From Sabellastarte sp. h YS-2021 (Eukaryota > Annelida > Polychaeta > Sabellida > Sabellidae): a DNA stretch of 64,000 bases. Below are positions 24,201 to 36,200 of the stretch, piece after piece (the stretch's first letter is position 1; each line of letters begins with the position of its first letter). The stretch covers positions 31,785,596 through 31,849,595 of the forward strand of contig OZ024935.1 of the NCBI GenBank assembly GCA_964017235.1, given 5' to 3'. The translations under genes were made by a program, and so were the position numbers. The notes beneath the pieces were generated by a model. That model was not told where the DNA came from and did not search any database. It saw only the letters and a program-made list of their open reading frames with translations.

Positions 24201-27200
24201 CCCTTTTAAGTATATTCAAAAGATGCAAATTGATTTTTGATAAAATTATTATGTTTAACAATTAAATTCAATGTACTAATTTGTCATGTATACAATATAA
24301 TATATAAGAAATCTAAAATTCTTAACTAGTCTTAGGCTTGAAAGTGTGCCATAATTTGACAAAACTTTAAATAGTCTTTCAGTAGGTTAATTATTTTCTT
24401 CTTTTTCTAGACTTTCGGAAACTACCAGTAATTGATTTATAACAATATAGCATTTACGAAAATCATGTTTTTCTTTCAGTTGTCTTAATTATAAATTGTC
24501 ATTATACAAGACAGTTACCTGGTAATAGTTTGACATATAATAGTTCACATAAATTCCTGTCTCAACCTTTATAGTGTCTGTCTGTTTTTCTTTTAGTTGT
24601 CTTAATTATAAATTGTCATTATACAAGACAGTTAATAGTTTTACATAAAATAATTCACTTAAGTTGCTGTCTCACCGTTCCCAGCGTCTGTCCAGCCAGG
24701 TTTTTGCCTGCCCACTTGGTCTCCTTGAACAAGTCAGGGTTCCTGAGAGAAAGTCCAACTCCCCACACCTTATCCGCTGCACTTGCCTCTATCAGTTTAT
24801 TCCCACTGGTTGAGAGGAGATATCCTTTAAGTTTTTCACTTTGGGAAAATTTCAGTAGCATAGCTTGAAACATGTACTCAGTTGACACTCTGTACCATTA
24901 TCATTTATCGAAGCCTTGGATTTTCTTCCCCAACTGTTTAACTTTTTCTGGGTCTTTTGTATCCAGGATTACCTCTGCTGCCTGGCTGTCACCAAAATGA
25001 AGGGCCTTCTTGTAAGTAAAGTAGTGCTCTGATGTTGGAAAGTTTTGACCTTCAGCTTGGAAGCAAAAGGGGTAAAAATTACTGAGAGGCGAGAACTTTG
25101 TGAAATAAGCCTGAATCCCATCTTTTGCTGGAGTGAATACCCTTTCTGGCAGTAAATCTGGGTACTGGATGGTGTCGATATTATCCACAGTATATATCCT
25201 CTCACCAAGATTGATCTTGTCAACATAGCATTTTGGGTTCAGTTCAGGGTATAATTCCCGCGCCTTAAAGTAGATAGGTAGCAGCATTTTCCTCCTTTCT
25301 GTCACTTCTTTTGGGTAGTCCTCTTGGATTGAAAGGTTATTGTTGCGCAGGACCTCTTTCTTGCTTAAAATAGCTTGCTTATCCTTCAAATTGCACAGTC
25401 TAAGTAAAACAGGACGCCTAGCTCCTTTCATGCCTCCTCCAATAAAGTGTACATTCTCAATATCCCGTGAGTCAAGATTTACCCCAACTTCACTCAAGGC
25501 CTGTATAGTTGAAGCCTCCAAATTCTGCTGAGTGTGACAATCAATGCCATATATTCTTATATTTTTTTTCTCGAATACGTTTCTTGCAGTATTAATTCTT
25601 CCCTTATGCCCCTGTTCCACCAAAGGACTAAGCCCCGACCCTGTCCCCGACCCTTAATCGTGGACAGTCTGTGACAAAAAAGGTAAAATGGGCGGGACTA
25701 CTGAAAGTCTGGGATTAAGTTCAGATCGGCCTGAGGAGGCCCCAGACTGGTCCCACAGAGTCCCAGACTGGTCTGGGACTAAGAACCGATTAAGCCATTT
25801 TTCTAGTCATAGACATACCGACTGGGTCCCAGGACGCCTCAGGCCTCCTGGGACTAAGCCCCGACTAACCCCTGACTAAGTCCCGGCGTCCTCAGGCATC
25901 CCCAGACCGAGATAGCCGATTTTTGTTTTGCAATGGGTCTCAGGGTCGCAGGAAGCCTGGGACTAAGGAATAGAGGGTCTGGGACTAAGAGTCGGGGATT
26001 AAGGGTCGCAGGCGGCCTGGGACAACATAGGACTGTGTAAATTTGGTCTGAGGAGGCCTGAGGGAGCCTGGGACTGGACATTTTGTTTATGGCGGGAAAA
26101 AATAATCAGTTGGGGTCGGGAGAAATATCAAACAGGACGCCTGGGACTAAGCAAATTTTTGCAACCGACCCCCCAAAACCCCGTAATCGGGAGCCTTAGT
26201 CGTGTGGTGGAACACCCACATTAGCTTTTTGTTTTCTAATTTCACTTCATTTATTTCTTTTTCCAACAACTGTTGTTTTATTTCTTTTTGTTCCCATTTG
26301 GTTTCAAGGTCTTTGATTTTTTCAACTTCTGACAAATTGCTGTGTGAATGTTCTATTGTTCCAAGTCTGTTTGTAATTGGAGCCAATTTTTCATCTAACG
26401 TTTTACCAATTTCCTCTAAAATACCTTCCATATTCAATGTTTATATTTAAAACAAAAAAACAAAACAAAACAAAACAAAAAAAAATATATATATATATTT
26501 GTCCTCTGTGTGAAACTTCTTCAATCAAGGAATATCAATTATCAAACATTTTTACAATTTCCTCTAATATATCTTCCATTTTCAATGTTTATATTTAAAA
26601 CAAAAATATATCTCCTCTGTGTGAAACTTCTTCAATCAAGGAATATAAACAAGTTTTTTCCCCAGAATAACGGACAAGTTTAAATAATGTGTGCATTCAC
26701 CATATATGCATTCACCATATAAAGTCACTGGTTAATTGAACTATTTGACCTCTGTCTTCTATAGTGTAGGCCCAATATTAAGAGTCATATTGAAAAGGCA
26801 CATGTGTCATTTTATCTGTTAATAACTTTTTTTCCTTTTGATTTTTTAATAATTTTATGTTTCCATCATTGCCCTCACTATTTAACTATTTGCTATAACA
26901 TTTTTTGGCTTGTCTTATGCTATTTAAACATGTTTATTTTTAGCATATTATCCACACAAAATTACTTTCACTTGTTACCCATGTGCTGTCATGTTGAAGT
27001 CTTAGCTAAAGTAACTGGGAAAGTGTTTCATAAAGGTAGACAATATTCAATTAAGTTTTAATCACTTGTTGGGCGGGTTGCATGTAACCAACATGGCTAT
27101 TAGATTGATGTGTCCATCGACTGTCCGTCCTTCTGTCTGTCACCATTTTGATTTCCAGACTCCAACCCAAACACACTTCTGCCGATCGATTTGAAACTTA

Positions 27201-30200
27201 ACTGGGTGGTATGGCATCGTCTAGGCTAGGTTGTTTTTGAAGTTAGGGCCATTTGGAAAAAATAAGATGGCCCTCATGGCCACCATTTTGAATTTCCATT
27301 TCTGGGCTCTAACTTGAAAATGCTTCACACGATCGATTTGAAACATAAAAGAGTGGTAGGGCACCACCTAGGCTAGGTTGCTTTCGAAATTGGTGCCACT
27401 TTGAAAAACAAGGTGGCTACCATCTTGAAATTGCTTTTCCAGACTCTAACTTGAAGATGCTTCTGTCAACTAATTTTAAACTTAACGGGTTGGTATGACA
27501 CCACCTAGGCTAGGTTGTTTTCGAAGTTGGTGCCATTTGGAAAAACAAGATGGCCTCCATCTTGAAATTCTGTTTCCGAAATCTAACTGGAAGACTGTTC
27601 TGCCGATCAATTTGAAACTTAACAGGTTGATAGGATCCCAACTAGGCATTTGGAAAAACAAGATGGTGACATGACTGTCATCTTGAAATTCTGTTTCTGG
27701 GCTCTAACTCAAGATGCTTCTGCCTATCGATTTCAAACTTCAGGGAGTGGTAGTGGTGTTCCCAACTTCCCATCTCCTATTTTTGGGGCAAACAAGGGTC
27801 AGGTATTGCCCACCATTTTATTGTCCCACTTCCTACCTTCCGGTCAGCCGTTTAAGGATTCAGTATGTTTCTTACTGGACAATGGAAGAAAGACCAGAGC
27901 TTTGCACATACTCAGTGTAACTTTTTACCGTAATTTCCATTCTCATGAGAGTGTTCTCCCTCCGAGGATAACTTCATTTTTCCTATTCGCCAAATAACAA
28001 TGAGGTGGAGGAAGTGTACTTCTCTATGTCAAGGTTGCTTAGGTTGATATCAGTCCCTTTTTCTGTGAAAATGGATTGGTGGTTTGTGCCGGATCCCAGC
28101 CCTGATACTGATTGTGCAACCAGCCTTTTGGATCTACAACCCCAGTTTTTTTGTATGATTTAGATTCACACAGGCCTACAGCATGGCATTATATGGCCAC
28201 CACAAGCTAATTGTCTTCCAACAAATATCCCAACAATTGCTGACAAGCTGAAACAGATAGGTTATGCAACACATGCTGTTGGGAAGTGGCATGTTGGATT
28301 TTATAAGTATGAATGCACTCCAACATACAGAGGATTTGATACATATTATGGTATGTATTGACAATATTGATTACCTTCATTGTTTTGCTTTTTTGAAGAA
28401 TTCAAGTTTTAAATTTTATTATTCCCCTGCTTGTTGTCTCTGCAAAAGGGGGAGCTAAGTCACTAATTCCCATTGTCTAGTTACAATTTTCAAACTTCAA
28501 TCTCAAAGCATTTTAAAGTCTGATTGTGGCTGCTACATTTCATATGAAGAGGGAACAAGACACAACATTTAGCCAAGATGCTTCATGGAAAATTAAAATG
28601 AATGTGTTGAATAATTAATAATATGCAAAGGCTGTATTTTCAAATTTTCGTGGATTTAAGTTTTTTCTTTGTTGATCATGTCCACGACATTTGTGAGACT
28701 TATTTCATTCAAGTGAATGTCCTCAGGCAGGTTAGACAGTGCCTAACAGATGAGGCTGCTATCCTGGTGGCAAATGCCTTGGTGAGTAATTGTCTTGATT
28801 AATGTATTTAGTTCCTCAGATATCTCTCCAGCTCTTACATATGAAAACTCCAGTGTATTCAAAATACACTTTTACAGATTGTCATAAACTGTAACAGATG
28901 CAAACAGGTTGCTCCAATTCCCAAAAAAACTCCATTGGTTGCCTGTTGAATATTACTGCATCTTCAAAATGGCCACACTTGTTTGTAAATTTATCCATAG
29001 TGGTTATCATGGCTGTCTCCTCCTTTATCTCTTCATAGTGGTAAATATGACACAAGAAACAGTCGACCAGATAAAAAGTTTTTGAAGGGTCTTCAATTTT
29101 ATCCAATATTAATTTTACAGGGTCTTCTGTACATAGATACATCCAAGAAAGGTTTTGGTCATAGTTTTTCCTGTGATGCGGGCTCAGTTTGACTGAACTT
29201 ACATGTCTCAGAAAAAGCTATTACCTTATATCTAGAATTAACTTGCCTGTATCTTATTTCTGAAATGAACTTGCCTGTTTTCAAAAAATCTAATATCTTA
29301 ACTCTTTGATTAGGCTTTTCCCTCATAGCTTAAAGATTACTCGGCATCTCTATATCATCCAGTTGACTATATATACAGAATAATGATTACTGAATTAGTT
29401 TCTAGTGTTGTGCCTTAGAGTTTGCCTTGGGAAGAGATTAAGCACTGTAACAGTCTTTAATCGAATAAAACAGAATAATTGTTTTACAACATGGCTTGCA
29501 GGTGATTATACCAGTCAAACTTTCTGTAGAATTCATAGTTTTTAACTCCAGCCCATAAAGGCTGGAGTTATAGTAGTCCTCTGTGCCGTCCGGGCGGCGT
29601 CAGCAGCCATAAAGCTTGTGGGTGTTTCATAGCCTAAACCCGTACACGGATTTTCACCAAATTTTCAGGGGATGTTTACCCCAAGAGGATCTAGAGCTGA
29701 TTAGGTTTTGGGGAGTATCCGCTAACACTTGTTGCCATGGCAACACTTTATGATTTTCGGGTTTTAAAGTTTGTGGGTGTTCCACAGACTAAACCCCTGC
29801 ACAGATTTTCACCAAATTTTCAGGATATGTTTATCCCAAGAGGATCTAGAGCTGATTAGGTTTTGGGGGGTATCCGGCGGCAACTGTTGCCATGGCAACA
29901 CTTTAAAATTTCAGGGTCTTAAAATTTCTTATAAAATCTTTCATATTTTCTGTAACCTAAAATATTGCAGCTAGCTTCATCAGATTTGCACAAAATATAA
30001 ATGGATAGGAAATCTTGCCTGAGAGTAATTGTGACCTTGTTTTGAAACAAAATGACCGCCATATCACATCTTTAATACCAAATAGGAGGGTCATTATATC
30101 AAAAAGGCCTTATATCTCCCTTATAATTGCTTCTAAGGCAACAATATATGAAAACTACTTGTAAGAAATCATGGCCTGTGTATCTTTTGTAGAACATTTT

Positions 30201-33200
30201 GTGGGTTCTCTGTACTTCTTACAACAAAAGTTGTTCCTAAAATTTTCCCAAATCTCAATGTTGTTGGCCATTTAGCTGTACCTGCGGGCTGGGGTTCTTG
30301 CCTTCCGAGCCTGGCTAATTGTATTGATTGTTGTTGTTTTAAGATGGTTTAGTTCCAGACAGTTATTATTTAAACATTTTAGTTTCTTCTTTTTTACCGT
30401 CTTCTGTTTAACAAACGTCTGAACAGGAAGTTAATTTCATGTGTATTCTCTGTTGTAGGCTATGGTTAAAAACAAAAAATCAACAACAATGTTCCGCATT
30501 TAATTTAAAACCTCCGAATTATATTTTATGCAGGCTATCTGACAGGCAGTGAAGACTACTACACACATATGCACCCCTGGGGAGGCTTTCAGTCTGGATT
30601 TGACCTAGACTACCAGGAAGGAGAGTCTCTGGTCATGGACTGGGAGAGCAAAGGCAAATACTCTGCCCATTTGTTCACTGAGAGGGCACAGAAGATCATC
30701 CGACAGCATGCCAATTCCTCAGGAGATGAGGTAATATTGGTATTGAATATTGATAAATGTCCCTGTCATACCATATTTCCTGTTGGTGACGTTTTTGTGG
30801 GTTTCTCAAAACATTAGGCAACTCTAAAAAAAATTTTGGGCAATTTTTTTTTCACTCAAATAAGATGTCACTCACCAGGTGTCCTGTGTTTTGTAAGCAA
30901 AATTTTGTTTAATGCAGAAACTTCTATGTAATCATTTATAATGTTTACAGCTTCTACTTTAACCAATTCTACCACTTACAGGGCAGACATACTTAAATAC
31001 AGCAAGGGGACAAATGCTTCACGAACTGACCAGGTTTAATGGGGACATCTTTAAGCCTTTGGGGGCATTCTACTTATAATCAATGAGAAATCCAAACACT
31101 GGGAGAAGACATTGAAAAATGGATTTTCTCTGATTTTGAGTTTGAGGCTATACTAGTCATGCTATTACTAGTCATGCTGGCTCTACCAACCAGTCTCAGT
31201 CAGCAACTTGACAGGGAAACAAATATACAGAGAATCACTATTAAATATTCAAGGTTGTTTTTGAATATATACATGTTTTATTTATGTGGAGTACCTTAAA
31301 AACCCCAAATGTAAAACATCATATATCTTTGACTATGAAAATAACATATTTTAAAAAATCTTTTATGAAACAGTAGTTTGCATTTAAATGAGCTATAGTC
31401 TCAAGTGACAAAAACAATAGTTGACAAACGCTTTGTTAAAAAAACTTCCGATGGAAAAGAGCCTCCTGTAGCCCATACCAGCTTAGGAAATTCAAGGATG
31501 AAGAGCTAGCAGACAGTTCATATAGCTAAAACACACATGTTCCTCATCTTGCATAATTTCCGTGTACAAAACATTTTAAACAGAGAATTTCAAGATACCA
31601 AGAGTTTAATCCACTGTGTTGAAGGAAAGTAAAGTGACCATACAGGGGTGTTGAATGCTAGTTGACAGACGTAGGACTGATGAATACACTTTTTTCTCCA
31701 CTGCTGATCAACAGAAAAGGGCATAAAGAGATTAACTGGGAATTTTACTTTTCAGAATTATACTTCTATAAAGTTTGAGTGTAGCAATGTCAGTAAAAGT
31801 ATTGTTCTTTTTGTATTACAAGTCTTTATTTTTGCAGCCCATGTTTCTGTATATGCCATTTCAATCCGTTCATGCACCACTGCAAGTTCCAGAGGAATAT
31901 CTAAAGCAGTACAGTCACATTAAGAACAGAAATAGACGGATATATGCTGGTGAGCCAGTGTTACAATTTATAGATTTTAGTTCTTCCTTAGTAAGAACCA
32001 TCTCAATTAATGGTAGTAATCAAGTGTTGAATCTCAGAATGCAAATTTACTGGCATTCAAGGCCATTTTTACCCCACAGCCTTTATGGTGTCCGGATGGG
32101 CATGTGGCCAGGCGGGCGGTCGGTGGGAAAAAGCTTGTCTGAGCTGTACCTCAGAAACCTGAAGTGTAAGATGTTGAAACTTGGTAGGGACATTGGTTGG
32201 GGGTGTAGGTGTGCAGCATCATGTGACCTTGACTTGACCTTTGACCTTGCTGTAGTGCGCCTGAGTTTGAAAATCTTGTCTGGGCTGTATTTCAGAAACT
32301 ATAAGGTGTAGGAAGTTGATATGTGGTAGGGACATTGGTTAGGGGGTGCAGGTATGCAACTTAATGATGTGACCTTGAGTTGACCTTTGACCTTGCTGTA
32401 GCCCCCTTGAACTTTAAGATATTTTCTATCTTAGAAAATATAAGGTACAGGACATTGATACTTGGTAGGGTCATTGGTCAGGGGATGTAGGTATACATTG
32501 TCATGCTGTGACCTTGGTTTGACCTTTGACCTTGCTGAAATGACATTGACGTTTAAAGTCTTGTCTGGGCTATATTCCAGAAACCATAAGGTATAAGAAA
32601 TTGATATTTGGCAGCGACATTGGTTATGGGGTATAGGTGTACAACGTCATGTCACACTGTTTGCTCTGAAAGTCTCCCAATCTTTGTACTGTGTTACTTA
32701 ATATGTATCTCATGTTGTTGTAAACTATTTCCCTGGGCTGTGGGGTAGGTGCATCTCAGCTGCTATTTTTAATCCTTTGATAAGCTGTTTTGTTTCATGT
32801 AAAACTGTGGTATATTTGACATACTCTTTGTTATTAGTGAAGTTAAGTAACATTTTCTACCTTGTTTGTATTTATTTGCACCTTAATAGCAAATAATACA
32901 ATGTAAAATTCTGGATAATATTGTTGCCTGAAATAGCTAAATCAACACATGTATTCCCTGGGAGCGTAAGTAAGTACATATGTATTAAATTATATTGATA
33001 GTCTATTGTGCTTGAATCATTAGTTGATAAGGGTTTATTAATTATATTGAAGAAGAACAGGACAGTTCCTAATGCTTACATTAAACTCTCTGTGGATGAA
33101 ATTTTCATGGTTTATTTTTACAGGTGGGTTTGTACTGAATTTTCTGGGTCTGTATCTCGTCAATGCTGAACTGTTGTAATTCTGGGATTCAGAAAGTATT

Positions 33201-36200
33201 GCACTCTAGTGTTAACATCAATATAGTAGGCCAGGCAACAATTTGACAAAAATTACAGATTCAGATTGTTGGTTTCCCTCCATTATATCTGCTGACAGTT
33301 GAGATATCTTGGATAATATTTTGTCACAGTATTTCAGAAAAAATGGAATACCAGAATGCAGGTGCCAATGAACCATTCTTCATTACTTTTATAGCGTTTG
33401 ACACAATTTATAGACTTGCTAGTGGTATGTGTTGGTGTTTTTTTGAGATGGGGGGAGAGGGGAGGGAGGAAGGCATGATGATAAGTATGTCTAGAAATGT
33501 CTTAGTGACCCATATCCAGATATCTTGCTTCTACTCATAAATTTCTGTTGTTTTTTTGGCCCACATCAAATAGAGGTTTTGTGCTGTGTTGGTATTGTTC
33601 AAGTTTATTGGTAATTTTTGAGCAAATGGACCTGTATGGGCACATAAAATCTGTTTCTTTCTGATATCCACATGCTCTTCTTTATAACTTTAATTACTTT
33701 GCGGTCCATATTAAGTATTGACTGAGTAACTTTATGACAGTGTTATTCTATAGATTGTGTGATTTGTTAGGTATGGTAACATGCATGGATGAGGCCATTA
33801 AGAATGTGACTGACACTCTGAAAGAGACAGGAATGTGGGATGACACACTGTTCATCTTCTCCACAGGTATGAGTAGCTTTTCTCACAAGATAAATTCTGA
33901 GAATGACACTCCTTAATTGCTAACTAGTATAATAGATAACCATCTTCTTCACATCACAGACAACTTTGTGATGAGTATGCCAAAGAGTGGATTATGATCC
34001 TTTCAAGGCCCCCAAGAAAGAAATTTTAATTTTTGTAAAGAGTCTGACTACCACTTTATTGATTGTAATAAATGTGAAATTTACAAAGTATATGAAATTC
34101 ATCATTATTTCCTTGACTTCAGGGGTCGATTTCACAAAAGGACTTAGCCCAGACTTAGACTTAAATTGAAGACTTTTGTCTTAAAATGAGGCTAAGTCTG
34201 TGATCTTAGACTTGGAGGATTTCACAGAGCTGCTAAGTCTAGGCTTTAGCTAAGTCTACCCAAGAGTGGGCTTAACTTTTGTAAAAACAGGCTTAAATAT
34301 GGCCGCCATATATTTTTCTCACTTCAACATTTGAAATGCTTGAAAATAAAAAATAAATATATAGAACACCTCCCTAAATTATTCTTTGGACATGTCTGTA
34401 TGATTATAAGGTTTCCCATTTAAAAATACAGCATTTTTTCAAAGATAAAATGACCTAAACAAGGGATATATATTACCACTAAAATATTTTGAGTAGAAAT
34501 AAGGGGTCACATGACATAGAAAACCACTGTGGTTATATGACAAGCTTGGACTTCGCTAAGTCACCCTTTATGAAATCCATTTAAGTCCAGGACTTGGCAA
34601 AGACAAAAGACTCAGATTTAAGTCCCTGACTTAGCCTAAGTCTGAGACCCTTTGTGAAACCGGCCCCTGGAAAATTCTATGCACATTAAATTATTTCCTG
34701 ATTTTTCTGACTTTATTAGGCCTCTGGGGCCAGTTTCACGAAGGCTCCTTAAGATAAAGGTCACCTTAAATTCTAGGATTTCCTTGATTTTCTCCCTCCT
34801 TTAAAAAATCTCAGGTTCACAAAACCCCCCTCCTTAAAGGAGACCTTGAAAACTCCCTTGAATTTCAAGGAAGCTAAGGACCTACCTTAGATTTAAGGAA
34901 GTGTCCTTCAAGGAATGTTTATTAACTTTAATGAACATTTTAAGGTGAATCCAGCTAAATATATAGAACTTGAAACATTATTGTCAAACCTACATCCACA
35001 AACAATGTTTTGCTGTTTATTTCATACAATTTGGTTGTTTAATCCTTGAAAAATTGATGTTCAAACTTTTGAAGTGAGAAACATATTCACGGAGTTTCCT
35101 TGAACATAAAAGGCCCCTCCCTGACTTTTGGTAAAAAATTGTCATGTGACCTACTGTATTAATTTGCAAAATATAATCACAACCAATCTGCATTTTACAA
35201 TATTTATTAAAATATAGTAAAATATAGATTTACTGACTTTACTGATCTTTAACAGTGTTACAATAAGGACATTACCTCCATAAGGTAATTTAGGTACAAA
35301 ATAAGTGCACAAGTACACATGTACTTACAGTGAAAGAAAAACATTGGTGTGGTTATAGGTTTTGGAAACAACTCCCAAAAGAAATAAAAATGCAAATAAT
35401 GTATCTGAAGATTAAAATGTACCTAATGTACCAAGTTTAAAATGTTAAAATGCAATTTACTCTCTTAATATTTAAAGTAAATTGTGTGAAGGTTATGTAA
35501 GTAATGGAGGGGAAATTCCAAGCAGTGTGGTTATACAGGGAATCTCCCTTCCTTTGTTTTAAGGAAAATCTTTGGTAAGGTGGAACAAAGGAGGCTTTGT
35601 GAAAGAGGATTTAAGGGAAGCCTTTCCAAAGGTTAGAAATCCCCCTTCCTTTACTTTAAGGAAGGAAAAAACAAAGGAGGCTTCATGAAACCGGCCCCAG
35701 ATCTCATAATTGCACAAGTTTTGATTAATTTGTCTTTTGATGGTGGTGAAAAGTACTTAGTTTGTCTTTCACACAGACAACACTTATAAACACTTGTGTA
35801 TTTTTATAACCAATAAATTGCCTTCAAAATGATTTACGCAAAATTATTTTATCTTTATACAGACAACGGAGGTGAAATTCATGAAGGTGGTAACAACTGG
35901 CCACTGAGGGGCTGGAAGCACAGTCTGTGGGAAGGGGGCATGCATGGGGTGGGTTTTGTCAGTGGACCCCTTGTCAAGGACAGGCAGGGTGTTGTGTCAC
36001 ATGACCTGATCCATGTCTCTGATTGGTTCCCAACCATGCTAAGTGCTGCAGGGGGAACTGCTGAAGGTCTGCATTTAGACGGATTTGACCAGTGGGAGAC
36101 CATAAGGTAAGTTTTTCTTTATTATCTCCCGCCGGGCTTTAGCCCGGGAGGGAGATTATGAAATGATGTCTGTGTGTGCGTGCGTGCGTGCGTGTGTGCG

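Larger units (their letters stand above)
20315..26650 (-). mobile_element. Near full-length L1/Tx1-like LINE in intron 1, antisense to the sulfatase
   Basis: On the minus strand it reads 5' tandem units (26650-26400), ORF1 (26437-24655), a 1.46-kb spacer, then ORF2 with an AP endonuclease (23191-about 22400) and reverse transcriptase (21820-20321). The ORF2 C-terminus stops at 20321 and the 3' UTR is missing, so the 3' end was lost after insertion. Every ORF is broken. It makes up much of the 9.9-kb intron 1. Confidence 0.88.

Noticed and set aside
25688-26081. Frames within the GC-rich insert in LINE ORF1
   Set aside because: They translate the repeated tgggactaag lattice and have no domain.
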